From Gammaproteobacteria bacterium (GTDB lineage Bacteria; Pseudomonadota; Gammaproteobacteria; Natronospirales; REEB76), in the NCBI GenBank assembly GCA_036383255.1, contig DASVOS010000006.1, positions 29,909 through 93,908 of the forward strand: 64,000 bases of DNA, written 5' to 3'. The stretch's first letter is position 1. Each line of letters begins with the position of its first letter. The position numbers were made by a program, and so were the translations under genes. Below, one piece after another: positions 16,814-27,400 of this stretch. Under the pieces are notes generated by a model that saw only the letters and a program-made list of their open reading frames with translations, was not told where the DNA came from and ran no database searches.

Positions 16814-17722
16814 TCAGCGGTGGGATTTGAGGCGCGCGGTGAGTTCCGGCGACACCAGCCGCGGACCGTCATAGCCCTGCACCTCGCCGAAGCGGGCCGC
16901 GCGTTCTTCCCACTCCCGCCGCGCCGCCTGCATCTCCTCGTTGCTGCGGCCCACGAAGTTCCACCACAGCAGCACGTCCTCGCCGAAAGGTACGCCGCCC
17001 AGGAGGAACACGTGGGCCGGCGCCTCGTTCTCCAGCAGCATGCCGTCGCGCCCCGCCCCCAGGTAATAGAGGTTGCCGGGTTCCGCCTGCAGGCCCTCCA
17101 GCGTGAGGCTGCCGGAGATGGGCAAGAGCGCGTGCTCGAAGGCCGGATCCAGGGGCAGCCTGCGGCGGCCGGTGTCCTTGAGCTGGATGTCGAGCCCCAC
17201 CATGGGCGAGTGCACCTTCGCGGGGGAGCGTTCCCCCAGCGCATCGCCCACGATGAGCGAGAGCTTGAGCCCGTCACGCTGCATCGCCGGCAGCGCCGCG
17301 TGGTGGTCGAAGGCGGCGGCGCCGTGGCGCGCGGATTCCGGCAACGCGATCCAGAACTGCAGGCCGTGCAGGTCCTGCGGATGGGGATGCGGGCTCTCCT
17401 CGGAATGGGAGATGCCATGGCCCGCGGTCATGAGGTTGAGCTGGCCGGGGCGGATGAGCTGTCTCGAGCCCAGGCTGTCCCGGTGCAGCACCTCGCCGGC
17501 ATAGAGCCAGCTCACGGTCTGCAGCCCCATGTGCGGATGCGGCCCCACGCGCATGCCGGCGTCTTCGGCTTCCAGCGGCACGGGCCCGTAGTGGTCCAGG
17601 AAGCACCAGGCCCCCACCATGCGCCGCAGGCGGTGGGGCAGGGCGCGGCGCACCTGCATGTTCGAGCCCACCGTGGCCACGTGGACCGGCAGGCTCTCGA
17701 TGAACGGGCTCGGGACGCTCAT
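16814..17722 (-). CDS. Pirin family protein
   Basis: 302 residues, bicupin fold. The N-terminal cupin carries the metal ligands in GPHPHMGLQTVSW (two histidines) and in GHGISHSEES (histidine and glutamate), so it probably binds iron. Bacterial pirins may act as quercetin dioxygenases or as redox-sensitive partners of other proteins; which applies here is unknown. It starts 4 bases after the stop of the outer-membrane-type gene on the same strand, so the two are translated from one mRNA. Confidence 0.9.
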   Translation of the reverse strand: MSVPSPFIESLPVHVATVGSNMQVRRALPHRLRRMVGAWCFLDHYGPVPLEAEDAGMRVGPHPHMGLQTVSWLYAGEVLHRDSLGSRQLIRPGQLNLMTAGHGISHSEESPHPHPQDLHGLQFWIALPESARHGAAAFDHHAALPAMQRDGLKLSLIVGDALGERSPAKVHSPMVGLDIQLKDTGRRRLPLDPAFEHALLPISGSLTLEGLQAEPGNLYYLGAGRDGMLLENEAPAHVFLLGGVPFGEDVLLWWNFVGRSNEEMQAARREWEERAARFGEVQGYDGPRLVSPELTARLKSHR

Positions 17723-17726
17723 GGCA

Positions 17727-18293
17727 TCAATATAGGTACCGCAGCCCGATCACCCAACTGTGCGCATCGCTGAACCAGACATATTGGGCGCGCAAGGTGA
17801 GGCCCTCGGTGAACTCGTAGCTCTCGCCGAGGCGCAGCCCGGTATCGGTCAGGCCGACGTTGGCTTTCTCCACGCCGGTGTTGAGTTCCAGCCGGTCCGT
17901 GACCTTGGAGCGCAGGCCCCATACCCAGCGGTAGCCATCCTGCGTGACCGAGCTGCCGTTGCCGCTGACCTGCTTGTGCAGGTAGTCCACCGAGAGGAAC
18001 ACATCCACCGGCTGGAAGTGCACGCGGTAGCCCGGCCCCAGGAACAGCGTATTGCTGGTCACGTCGCCCGGCACGCTGTTGTCCTTCAGGTGGTAGTACA
18101 GGCCTTCCGCGAAGAAGCCGCTGCCGATGTCGTACGAGCCGTTGACCGCGAATCCGTCCGCATCGCCGCTATCGGTCACGATGCGCGCGTACAGGAGCTC
18201 CGCCAGGTTGTAGCTGGGCTTGTCGTCCGCCAGCGCGAGGGACGGCAGTGCCAGCGCCAGCACCAGGAGGACCTTTGGCATGATTCGGTGCAT
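17727..18293 (-). CDS. Secreted protein, probable outer-membrane beta-barrel
   Basis: 188 residues. Signal peptide (MPKVLLVLALALPSLALA, cleavage before DDKPS). The mature part is a series of amphipathic beta strands with alternating aromatic residues (YNLAELLYARI, GFFAEGLYYHL, HSWVIGLRYLY) and ends in an aromatic residue, the usual signal for BAM insertion. Resembles small OmpA/OmpW-type barrels but I cannot assign a family. GGGAG precedes the ATG at 18293. Cotranscribed with the pirin gene; the palindrome at 18312 lies in its promoter region. Confidence 0.78.
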   Translation of the reverse strand: MHRIMPKVLLVLALALPSLALADDKPSYNLAELLYARIVTDSGDADGFAVNGSYDIGSGFFAEGLYYHLKDNSVPGDVTSNTLFLGPGYRVHFQPVDVFLSVDYLHKQVSGNGSSVTQDGYRWVWGLRSKVTDRLELNTGVEKANVGLTDTGLRLGESYEFTEGLTLRAQYVWFSDAHSWVIGLRYLY

Positions 18294-18311
18294 ACCGGCT
18301 CCCGCGAGATC

Positions 18312-18325
18312 ACCTATATATAGGT
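18312..18325. promoter_or_regulatory. 14-bp perfect palindrome ACCTATATATAGGT
   Basis: Sits between the divergent barrel/pirin unit and the cyclase operon. In such GC-rich DNA this AT core stands out; it could be an operator or part of divergent promoters. Confidence 0.4.
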
Positions 18326-18413
18326 AGCCGCAAGTCTAACATTGGTCCCCCAAGCGGCACGCCGTCCCCGCCTCCCGCATAATGGTGCGGTCTTTGCAGC
18401 GGCGAAGCGCGGC

Positions 18414-20294
18414 ATGGCTCCCTTGCAGGGCTACCTCAAGTACCTGTTCCTGGCGGCGGCGGTACCGTTACTGGTGTTGCTGCTCGTGTTGTTCGCGCGC
18501 GCGCCGGTAGTGCAGGACTTCGAGGCCTGGGGCTACGACCTCCTGGTGCACGCCGCCGTGCGCACCCCGGCCGACCCCGACATCCTGGTGGTGGACTTCG
18601 ACAACGCGCTGCTGCAGAAGCTGCGACGCTACCCGGTGCCGCGCGGCACCGTGGCGGAGGTGCTGCAGAAGGTGGCGGCGGACCGTCCCGACCTCATCGG
18701 CTTCGACCTCCTGCTCTCGGAGCGCCGCGGCGCGGAGGAGGACAAGCGCCTCGCCGCGGCCATGGCCGGGGCAGGCGACGTGGTGGTGGCGGCCCAGCTC
18801 GGCAGCGACGACATCCCCGCCAGCGAGCCCCTGCCCGAGTACTGCGTGCTGGACGCGGCCAACCCCTCCAGCTGCAAGGAGGGCGCGGCGCTCGCCGCCG
18901 GCTTCATCAACATGCCGGTGGATGACGACGGCTTCGTGCGGCGCATGTTCCTGCTGCCGCCGCGCGGCTACCCGGCGCTGCCGTTCCCGGTGGTGCTCGC
19001 CAGCAACCGCCTGCGCCTGCCGCTCACGCCCTGCGGCACGGACGTGTGCCTGGGCGGGCGGCGCATCGCGCTGGATGGCAGCAGCCTGCGCACCGCGCTC
19101 ATCGGCTGGCCCAGCGGGTTGCCGCGGGTGATCCCCGCCGGCGAGGTGCTGGCCGGGCGCGTGCCTGCCGGCACCTTCACCGGCCGCGTGGTGCTCATCG
19201 GCCAGAGCAGCGCCGCCGGCAACGACCTGCACTTCACCCCCCAGTTCCGCTTCCGCCGGCCCGACGGCAGCCGGCTGCAGATGCCGGGCACGCTGGTGCA
19301 CGCGGCCGCGCTGCAGACGCTGCTCGAGGGCGGCGCGATCCGGCCGATTACCACCATTTCGAGTTTCGTGTTGGCCGGCGCCTACATGGCGCTGGCCCTG
19401 TTCCTGATCCTGTTCGCCGCGCCGCGCTGGAGCCTGCCGGCCGTGCTGCTGCTGATGCTGGCGGCGGCCTTCATCGCCGGCTGGCTGTTCGGGCACCGCC
19501 AGCTCTGGCAGCCTTTCATGCTCTGCGAGCTCGGCCTCCTGCTCAGCCTGCCTGCGGGTTTCGGCTACCGCTTCGTGGAGGAACGTTGGCTCAAGGGCCG
19601 CGCCGAGCGCGAGCGCCACGAGCTCATGGGCCTGTTCTCGCGCTACGTGTCGCCGCAGGTGGCGGCCGAGATCTGGTCGCGGCGCGCCGAGATCACGCTG
19701 GCCGGCGAGGAGCGCTACGCCACTGTGATGTTCACCGACATCCGCAACTTCACCGCCATCACCGCCGGCAAGCCGCCCGGCGAGGTGCTGCTGTGGCTGA
19801 ACGGCTACCTCACCGAGATGAGCGCGGTGATCGAGGCGCACCACGGCTTCCTCAACAAGTTCATCGGCGACGGCATCATGGTGCTGTTCGGCGTGCCGCT
19901 GAGCGGCGGGCCGGCGGAGGACGCGGTGCACGCGCTGCAGACCGCGCTCGACATGCTCCAGCGGGTGGAGGAGTGGAACCGCCGCCACCGCGGCGACCCC
20001 CGCTACCCCGAGGTCAGCATCGGCATCGGCATCCACAGCGGCAAGGTGACGGCCGGCAACGTGGGCTCCGACACCCGCGTCGAGTACTCGGTGATCGGCG
20101 CGGCAGTGAACCTGGCCTCGCGCCTGGAGAGCCTCACCAAGGAGTTCCACGTGCCGGTGATCATGACCGCCGACACCGAGTTCCTGGTGCGCGGGCGCTT
20201 CAGGACCCGCGACCTGGGGGAGACCCAGGTACGCGGTTTCGAGGGCAGCGTCCGGGTCTATACTGTCGAGGGGGAGATCAAGAGAGATACCTAG
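18414..20294 (+). CDS. CHASE2-domain class III adenylate/guanylate cyclase
   Basis: 626 residues. A first membrane helix (~8-28), a periplasmic CHASE2 sensor (~35-310), then two to three more helices (~320-400), then a cytoplasmic class III cyclase domain. Both metal aspartates are present (VMFTDIRNFT; FIGDGIMVLFG), as are the substrate lysine (FLNKFIGDG) and the transition-state Asn/Arg (NLASRLE). The second base-recognition position is Ser (EYSVIGAAVN) rather than Asp, near the Thr of class IIIb adenylate cyclases, so cAMP is likely but not certain. First gene of a four-gene operon with an Fn3-like protein and two CHAT lipoproteins. Start chosen at the ATG before the first helix. Confidence 0.9.
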   Translation: MAPLQGYLKYLFLAAAVPLLVLLLVLFARAPVVQDFEAWGYDLLVHAAVRTPADPDILVVDFDNALLQKLRRYPVPRGTVAEVLQKVAADRPDLIGFDLLLSERRGAEEDKRLAAAMAGAGDVVVAAQLGSDDIPASEPLPEYCVLDAANPSSCKEGAALAAGFINMPVDDDGFVRRMFLLPPRGYPALPFPVVLASNRLRLPLTPCGTDVCLGGRRIALDGSSLRTALIGWPSGLPRVIPAGEVLAGRVPAGTFTGRVVLIGQSSAAGNDLHFTPQFRFRRPDGSRLQMPGTLVHAAALQTLLEGGAIRPITTISSFVLAGAYMALALFLILFAAPRWSLPAVLLLMLAAAFIAGWLFGHRQLWQPFMLCELGLLLSLPAGFGYRFVEERWLKGRAERERHELMGLFSRYVSPQVAAEIWSRRAEITLAGEERYATVMFTDIRNFTAITAGKPPGEVLLWLNGYLTEMSAVIEAHHGFLNKFIGDGIMVLFGVPLSGGPAEDAVHALQTALDMLQRVEEWNRRHRGDPRYPEVSIGIGIHSGKVTAGNVGSDTRVEYSVIGAAVNLASRLESLTKEFHVPVIMTADTEFLVRGRFRTRDLGETQVRGFEGSVRVYTVEGEIKRDT

Positions 20295-20311
20295 ACGTGG
20301 AGGGGATGACC

Positions 20312-21088
20312 ATGGCCCTGCGCATCGCGTTGCTGTCCCTGAGCCTTTACCTGCCCGTGGCACTGGCCGGTACGCCACCCGCGTCCACCGCCGCGCCGCC
20401 GGCCGCGGCCAAGCCCGCCAAGGCCGCGCCCGTGAAGAAGCCGCGGGTGGTGACGGTGCTCGCCGGATTCGACCTCCTCGACAAGGACGCGCTCAAGAAG
20501 CAGAGCATGGCGGCGGGCGCCTCCCGCGACCTCGGCACCGCGCCGGTGGCGCTGGCGCCGCGCCTCGGCAAGGTCTACGGCCTCACTCCCGAGTTCTGCT
20601 GGAACGGCGCGACCGGCGCCGGCCAGTACGTGTTCACCCTGTGGGACGACGCCCAGAACGCCGTCTACCGCGGCGACGTGAAGGGCTACCGCTTCCGCTA
20701 TCCCGCCGGCGCGACGGCGCTGGTGCCGGGCAAGACCTACTTCTGGACCGTGGAGACGCCGCCCAGCATGTCCGGCAGCCAGCAGTCGGAGCCGGTGGGC
20801 TTCGTGGTGGTGTCCGGCGAGCAGCGCGCGGCCGTCGAGCAGAAGCTCGCGGCGGCGGGCAGCGGCGAGGGCTACGACGCCGAGCTCGCTCGTGCCCGGG
20901 CCTACACCGACGCGCGCCTGTGGTACGACGCGGTGGGCGCCTACCTCGCGCTCATGCACAAGTACCCGGCCAAGGCGGAACTGTACGATGCGCGCGGCAC
21001 CCTGTTCGCGCAGTTGCCGGTGACGCGCAAGGACGCGGACCAGGACTTCGAGCACGCGGAGCAGTTGCGCGCCGGCACCACGCCCTAG
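20312..21088 (+). CDS. Secreted Fn3-like domain protein with TPR-like tail
   Basis: 258 residues. Sec signal peptide (MALRIALLSLSLYLPVALA), then an Ala/Pro/Lys-rich linker, an Fn3/Ig-like beta domain (YGLTPEFCWNGATGAG... to LVPGKTYFWTVETPPS) and a helical C-terminus with a TPR-like repeat (ARLWYDAVGAYLALMHKYP). It starts 17 bases after the cyclase gene. The second of two nearby ATGs (20312) is preferred because AGGGG lies at the right distance. Role unknown; in this operon it may link the periplasmic CHASE2 sensor with the CHAT lipoproteins (inference from order only). Confidence 0.8.
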   Translation: MALRIALLSLSLYLPVALAGTPPASTAAPPAAAKPAKAAPVKKPRVVTVLAGFDLLDKDALKKQSMAAGASRDLGTAPVALAPRLGKVYGLTPEFCWNGATGAGQYVFTLWDDAQNAVYRGDVKGYRFRYPAGATALVPGKTYFWTVETPPSMSGSQQSEPVGFVVVSGEQRAAVEQKLAAAGSGEGYDAELARARAYTDARLWYDAVGAYLALMHKYPAKAELYDARGTLFAQLPVTRKDADQDFEHAEQLRAGTTP

Positions 21089-21117
21089 CCCATCCGCGTC
21101 CCCCGCCGGAGTCATCC

Positions 21118-24100
21118 ATGCGCGCCCTGTCTGCCGCCTTTTTCCTCATCCTCTGCGGCTGCGCCGCGGACGCGCCCAAGCCCGTGGACTGGCAGGCCGA
21201 GCGCATCCAGGTGTATGACCTGGGCTCCGCGGCCCATTACCGGGAAGCCCTGGCGCCGGCGCGGCGCGAACGGGCCGGTGCGGAGCAGGCGCTGCCGCCG
21301 GCGTCCCCGGAGCTCGCCGGCGCGCTCATGGACCTCGCCTACGTGGAGCGGGAATCCGGCGCCTACGCCGATGCCGCGGCGCATTACCGCCGGGCGCTGG
21401 AGATCCGCCGCGCCGCCTTCGGCGCGCAGAGCGCCGAGGCCGCCGAGAGCCTGGCCGCGCTGGCGCGGGACGAATACCTGCAAGCGGACCTGCCTTCGGC
21501 GGTGGCCGACTTCAAGGCGGCGCTCGAGGCCCAGGAGAAGGCGGGCGCGCCGGACGACGTGCTCGCGGTCACCCTCACCGACTACGCCCGCTGCCTCGCG
21601 GACTACAACGAGCTGGAAGCGGCCCAGGGGCTCATGGACCGGGCCCTGGCCATCCGCGAGAAGATGCCGGGGCCGCGCCAGATCGACCTCGCCCATGCCC
21701 TCAACCAGGCCGCCTTCCTCGCCATCATGAACGGCGATGACGAGACCGCCGCCAAGCTCCTCAAGCGCTCCCTCGGCATCCTCGACGTCCCCGGCGGGCT
21801 GGAGCGCCCGGAGCTCGCCTACGCGCTCGACCTCTCGGGCAATGTGGACCTGGACAGCGGTGCGTATCCCGACGCAGAGCCCAAGTTCCGCCGCGCCCTC
21901 GGGATATTCACCCGCGTGTACGGGCCGGACCACCAGGAGGTGGCGAACGCGCTCAACGACATCGCCCGCGCCTTCGACGACGAGGGGCGCTACGCCGAGG
22001 CGGAGGACTACTACAACCGCTCCATCGCCGCCTACCGGCGCGCCATGGGCGGGCAGAACATCAACCTCGCCAGCGTCATGGACAACCTGGCGCAAATGCA
22101 GAGCACCGCCGGCAAGTTCCGCGAGGCGGAGGCCAACTTCAAGCGCGCCATCGCCATCGACGAGGCCGGCTGGACCGCGGACCGCATCAACGCCGCCTAC
22201 GACTACAACAACCTGGCGCAGCAGTACCGGGAGCTCGGCCGCTACGCGGAAGCGGAGCCGCTGATGCTCAAGGCCCTGGACATCTTCCAGCGGCGTCTGC
22301 CGCCGGACCACCCGAACATCGCCGTCATCCTCAACAACCTCTCGGTGCTGTACGTCGAGCAGCGGGACTTCGCCAAGGCCGAGCCCTACGCCAAGCGCTC
22401 GCTGGAGATGGGCGTGAAGGCGTTGGGGCCGGACAACCCGCAGGTGAGCACTGCCTACAACAGCCTCGCCCAGGTGTACGAAGGCCAGGGGCGCTATGCC
22501 GAGGCGGAGCCGCTGTACATCAAGGCCTATGAAATCGTGCGCAAGGCCCTGGGCCCGGGCCATCCGCTCACCGGCGAGGGCATCAACAATCTCGCCAACC
22601 TGTATGACCGGGAGGGCAAGTTCGCCCAGGCTGACAAGCTCTTTCCCCAGGCACTTGCGGTGCTGCGCAAGGCCTATGGGCCGCGCCACCCGCGCGTGCA
22701 GGAGACGCTCACCAACTACGCCGGTGAGCAGTACGCGGAAGGCCGTGATCCCGCCAAGGCGGGCGCGCTGTTCGATGAGTCCCTGGGCCTGCTCCACAGC
22801 ATCTACGAGGAGCAGTTCGCCTACATGAACGAGCAGGACCGCCTGCAGTACTTCGCCCGCAGCCACGGCGACTTCCAGATCTACTACAGCTTCTGCCTCA
22901 AGAACCACGCGGCGCGCCCGGAGCTCGCCGGCAAGATGTACGACGTGCTGCTCTGGCAGAAGGGTCTCGTCGGCAACAGCATCGCGGCGCTGCGCGCCAA
23001 GATCGCCGCCAGCGGCGACCCCGAGGCGCTGGACCTCCTGGAGAAGCTCTCCGCCAGCAAGACCCGGCTGGCCAACCTCATCAACAACCCGGACGGGGAC
23101 CGGGCCGCCTGGCAGAAGGCGGTGGACCAGCAGCAGAAGGATGCGGACGACCTGGAGCGGCGGCTGCTCAGCCGTTCCGGCGCCCTGGCGCAGGACCGCA
23201 AGCTGCAAGCCGTCACCTGGCGCGACGTGCAGAAGGCGCTGAAGCCCGGCGAGGCCGCGGTGGAGATGGTGCACTTCCAGTTCGAGGATGGGCAGCGCTT
23301 CACCGACGACTATTACTATGTCGCTCTCGTGCTCACACCCCGGAGCCGCGGGCCGCAGTTCGTGGTGCTCGGCAAGTCCAGGGATCTCGAGTCCGCGCCC
23401 GTGGCGGACTACGCGGCGCGCATCCGCAAGTTCGGCGCAGCGGGCGGCACCGCTTTCTATGGCGCTTTCTGGCGGCCCCTGGAGGCGGCGCTCGGCAAGG
23501 CCACGCGCGTCTACCTCGCGGCGGACGGCATGCTCAACCAGGCCTCGCTCGGCATCGTCGCGGACGGCCAGGGCCGGCTGCTCATGGAGCGCTATGACCT
23601 GCGCCTCGTCACCAGCAGCCGCGACCTCCTGCGCCCGGCCTATGCGGGCGGCGCCGCCACGGCGGTGCTGGTGGGCGGGCCGCATTTCGATCTGCCGCCG
23701 GGGCAGTACCTCGCGGCGGTGGCCGGCCTGGATGCGAACTCCGCGCACGGGCAGAAACTGGCCCAGCGCGGCAGCCCCGATCCCGATCTCGCCATGGCGC
23801 GGGATGCTGCCGGTAAATGCCCACTGCCGGACACCGGCGTGCTGTGTCCGCTACCCGGCGCGGCAGCGGAGGTGGACGGCATCGGCGCCGAACTCACCCG
23901 CGCCCGGTGGCAGCCCACGCTCTACCGGGACGACCAGGCTCTGGAGGAAGCGGTGAAGCAAGTGCGCCATCCGCGGGTGCTGCACCTCGCCACCCACGGC
24001 TTCTTCCTGCCGGACCAGAAGGTCCTGAGCGAAGACCCCATGCTGCGCTCGGGCCTCTACTTCGCCGGCGCGGACAACACCCTCTCCGGAGCCATGCCGC

Positions 24101-24468
24101 CGGAGGGGGCGGACGACGGTGTGCTTACAGCCTACGAGGCCACGCAGCTGGACCTGGAGGGCACCGAGCTCGTGGTGCTCTCCGCCTGCGACACGGGCCT
24201 CGGCAGCAGCCAGAGCGGCGAGGGCGTGTTCGGGCTTAACCGCGCGCTGCAGGAAGCCGGCGCCCAGGCGGTGCTCATGAGCATGTGGTCCGTGCCGGAC
24301 CAGGAGACCCGCGAGCTCATGCAGCTCTTCTACAAGAACTGGCTCGGTGGCATGGAGAAGCACGAGGCCCTGCGCCAGGCGGAGCTCGCCGAGCGGGACG
24401 TGGTGAAGCAGCGCTACGGCCACGACCTGCCTTACTACTGGGGCGCCTTCGTCATGGTGGGCCGTTGA
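21118..24468 (+). CDS. TPR-CHAT lipoprotein 1 (caspase-like)
   Basis: 1116 residues. Lipoprotein signal with Cys15 as the acyl site (ILCGC-AAD; Ala at +2 predicts outer membrane). Residues ~50-560 are about a dozen tetratricopeptide repeats of the kinesin-light-chain type (NDIARAFDDEGRYAEAEDYYNRSIA...). The C-terminal ~350 residues form a CHAT domain of the caspase-like clan with the expected dyad H960 (LATHGF) and C1024 (SACDTG). It may therefore cleave a partner protein held by the repeats in the cell envelope. The next gene encodes a paralog, and the last ~650 bases of the two genes are nearly identical (see 23815-24468). Confidence 0.92.
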   Translation: MRALSAAFFLILCGCAADAPKPVDWQAERIQVYDLGSAAHYREALAPARRERAGAEQALPPASPELAGALMDLAYVERESGAYADAAAHYRRALEIRRAAFGAQSAEAAESLAALARDEYLQADLPSAVADFKAALEAQEKAGAPDDVLAVTLTDYARCLADYNELEAAQGLMDRALAIREKMPGPRQIDLAHALNQAAFLAIMNGDDETAAKLLKRSLGILDVPGGLERPELAYALDLSGNVDLDSGAYPDAEPKFRRALGIFTRVYGPDHQEVANALNDIARAFDDEGRYAEAEDYYNRSIAAYRRAMGGQNINLASVMDNLAQMQSTAGKFREAEANFKRAIAIDEAGWTADRINAAYDYNNLAQQYRELGRYAEAEPLMLKALDIFQRRLPPDHPNIAVILNNLSVLYVEQRDFAKAEPYAKRSLEMGVKALGPDNPQVSTAYNSLAQVYEGQGRYAEAEPLYIKAYEIVRKALGPGHPLTGEGINNLANLYDREGKFAQADKLFPQALAVLRKAYGPRHPRVQETLTNYAGEQYAEGRDPAKAGALFDESLGLLHSIYEEQFAYMNEQDRLQYFARSHGDFQIYYSFCLKNHAARPELAGKMYDVLLWQKGLVGNSIAALRAKIAASGDPEALDLLEKLSASKTRLANLINNPDGDRAAWQKAVDQQQKDADDLERRLLSRSGALAQDRKLQAVTWRDVQKALKPGEAAVEMVHFQFEDGQRFTDDYYYVALVLTPRSRGPQFVVLGKSRDLESAPVADYAARIRKFGAAGGTAFYGAFWRPLEAALGKATRVYLAADGMLNQASLGIVADGQGRLLMERYDLRLVTSSRDLLRPAYAGGAATAVLVGGPHFDLPPGQYLAAVAGLDANSAHGQKLAQRGSPDPDLAMARDAAGKCPLPDTGVLCPLPGAAAEVDGIGAELTRARWQPTLYRDDQALEEAVKQVRHPRVLHLATHGFFLPDQKVLSEDPMLRSGLYFAGADNTLSGAMPPEGADDGVLTAYEATQLDLEGTELVVLSACDTGLGSSQSGEGVFGLNRALQEAGAQAVLMSMWSVPDQETRELMQLFYKNWLGGMEKHEALRQAELAERDVVKQRYGHDLPYYWGAFVMVGR
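23815..24468 (+). repeat. 3' CHAT segment, copy 1 of a near-identical pair
   Basis: Encodes the last ~217 residues from KCPLPDTGVLCPLPG to the stop. The matching segment at 27201-27854 differs at only a few bases and, by eye, two residues (GSSQ/GTSQ, LGGME/LSGME), whereas the upstream parts of the two genes have clearly diverged. Confidence 0.9.
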
Positions 24469-24491
24469 TATAACGAGAACGAGGAGGGGGT

Positions 24492-27400
24492 ATGCGCATC
24501 CGTCACGCGTCCGTCGTCCTTCTGCTGTCCCTGTCCGCCTGTGCGTCCGCGCCGCCCGCCGCGGCGCCGGACTGGAAAGCCCGCGCCGCCGAGCGTGAGG
24601 CTTACGAGCGCAAGGCGGATTACGTCCACGCCCTCGCCGCGGCGCGCCAGGAATACGCCGCCGCCCAGGCGGGCCTGCCCGCCGATTCCCCCGGGATGAT
24701 GCAGGCGCTCTTGGACCTCGGCAGCGTCGAGGCCCGCTCGGGGCTCGGCTCAGAAGCGGAAGCGCATCTGCGCATGGCCCTGGACCTCGCCGCCCGGCAG
24801 CACGGCGCAGAGAGCCTCGAGGCGGCGCAGGCGCTCAGGCAGGTCGCCGCGAGCGAAGGCGCCCAGGCCAAGTGGGACGAGTCGGCGAGGGACCTCAAGG
24901 CCGCGCTCGCGATCCTGGAGAAGCTGCCGGCGGCGGATGCCGCCGAGACCGCCCGCACCCGCGGCGACCTCGCCATGGCCGAGTACAACCTGGGGGACAT
25001 GGACGCGGCGGACGCGGACTACAAGCGCGCACTCGCGGTGCAGGAGCAACTGCCGGGCGAGGAGGGCAGGGAAGACCTGGCCGAGACCCTCACGGGCCAG
25101 GGCCTTCTGTTCCTCGTGAACGGCGACAACGACTCCGCGGGCAAGTCGTTGGACCGCGCCCTCAAGATCCTTGACCAGCCCGGCAAGCCCGCGACCCCGA
25201 CGCTGGCCTACGCGCTGGACTACCTCGGCAACGTCAACCTCAACGAGGGCCGCAACGAGGAGGCGCTGGCGCTGTTCCAGCGCGCGCTCAAGATAGACGA
25301 GCAGAGCCTGGGGCCGGACAGCGTGGACGTCGCCAACGCGCTCAACGACCTGGCCCGCTGCTACGACAACATGGGCGTGTATGCGAAGTCGGTGCCGCTC
25401 TACCAGCGCTCCATCGCCACCTATATAAAGGTGCAGGGCGAGGAGAACGGCAACGTCAGCCAGGTGTCCGGCAACCTCGCCGGCACCTACGACTACCTGG
25501 GCGACTACGCCCGCTCCGAGGCGCTCTACCGCAAGGCCCTGGCGCTGGACGAGAAGCTGCTCGGCCCGGACAACATGCAGACCGCCTACGACCTCAACAA
25601 CATGGCGGTGCTGTACCGGGACATGGGCCGCTTCGCGGACGCGATCCCGCTCATGGAGCGCGCCACCGCCGTGTTCCAGAAGATCTACCCGCCGGACCAC
25701 CCCAACATCGCCATCGCCCTCAGCAACCTCGCGGTGCTCTACGCCCACGAGCGCGACTACGCCAAGGCCCGCGACCTCGCCCAGCGCGCGCTCGCCATGT
25801 CGGTGAAGACCGAGGGCCACGACCACCCGGACGTAGCCGCCCGGCTCAACGTGCTGGCGGAGATCGCCGAAGACGAAAAGCACTATCCGGAAGCGGAGAA
25901 GCTCTACAAGGAGAGCGTGGCGGTGTACCGCAAGACCTTGGGGCCCGGCCACACCATCACCGCCCAGCAGAGCATCAACCTCGGCAAGTTCTACGGCCGG
26001 CGCAGCCGCTTCGCCGAGGCGGCGCCGCTGTTCGACAGCTCGCTCACGGCGATCCGCAAGGCCAACGGCGAGGCGAGCGATGTCGCCACCACCGCCGCGT
26101 TCATGGCGGGCGTCGAGCACTACGCCCAGGGGGACCGGCGCGGCGCCGGGCGCCTCTTCGGCGAATCGCTGGAGCGGCTGCACCAGGCCATGGCGACCCA
26201 GCTCCCCTACATGAACGAGCGGGACCGCCTGCAGTTCCTCGCCAACGTGGCCGAGCGCTTCCCCGAGTACTACAGCTACTGCGTGAAGTACCACGGCGAG
26301 GACCCCGGGCTCGCCGGCCGCATGTACGACGTGCTGCTCTGGCAGAAAGGCCTGGTGGGCGGCAGCATCGCGGCGCTGCGCGCCAAGATCGCCGCCAGCG
26401 GCGACCCCGAGGCCCTCGCGCTGCTGGACAAGCTCTCCGCCGGCAAGACCAGGCTCGCCACGCTGCTCAACTCCCCCGGCGAGGACCGCGCCGCCTGGCA
26501 GGCCGAGGTGCAGCGGCAGCAGGCCGCCACCGAGGACCTGGAGCGGGCCCTTGCACAACGTTCTGCAGCGCTGTCGGAGGACCGCCGCCTGCAGGCCGTC
26601 ACCTGGGAACAGGTGCGGGACGGACTCAAGCCCGGCGAGGCGGCGGTGGAGATGGTGCGCTTCCCCTACAGCGAGGGCTGGGCCGAGGTGAGGGCGGACT
26701 ACTACGTCGCGCTGGTGGTGACGCGCGAGACGCGCACCGCGCCCCAGCTCATCCTGCTGGGCAAGTCCACGGACCTGGAAGCCGCGCCGGTGGCGGACTA
26801 CGCCACGCGCATCCGCAAGTTCGGCGCGGCCGGCGGCCACGCCTTCTACGACGCGTTCTGGAAGCCGCTCGAACCGGCCCTGGCCGGCGCCACCCGCGTG
26901 TACCTCGCCGCGGACGGCGTACTGAACCAGGCCTCCCTCGGCATCGTCGCGGACGGGCAGGGGCGCCTCCTGCTGGAACGCTATGACCTCGAGCTCGTGC
27001 CCAGCACCCGCGACGTGCTGCGCGCCGCTTCCAGCACCGCCTCCCGCGACGCGGTGCTCATGGGCGGCCCGGACTTCGCCCTCAAGGGCGGCAGTTATCT
27101 CGCCGCAGTGGAGAAGCTCGGCCAGGGCGCTCAAGCCGGGCCGCGCTATGCGATGGACCCGCTGCAACCCACCCGCGCGGTGCGCGGCGGAGAGGTCGGC
27201 AAGTGCCCACTGCCGGACACCGGCGTGCTCTGTCCGCTACCTGGTGCGGCAGCGGAGGTGGACGGCATCGGCGCCGAACTCACCCGCGCCCGGTGGCAGC
27301 CCACGCTCTACCGGGACGACCAGGCTCTGGAGGAAGCGGTGAAGCAAGTGCGCCATCCCCGGGTGCTGCACCTCGCCACCCACGGCTTCTTCCTGCCGGA

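Noticed and set aside
18468..20378. Very long open frame on the - strand opposite the cyclase gene
   Set aside because: Composition is Ala/Arg/His/Gln-rich without any domain, as expected for antisense frames in GC-rich genes. The + strand gene has complete catalytic motifs.
21112..23748. 878-codon open frame opposite CHAT gene 1, and a similar one opposite CHAT gene 2 (24750-27167)
   Set aside because: Both are mirror frames of TPR repeats (repeated Leu/Val/His/Gly-rich patterns), with no start signals of their own.
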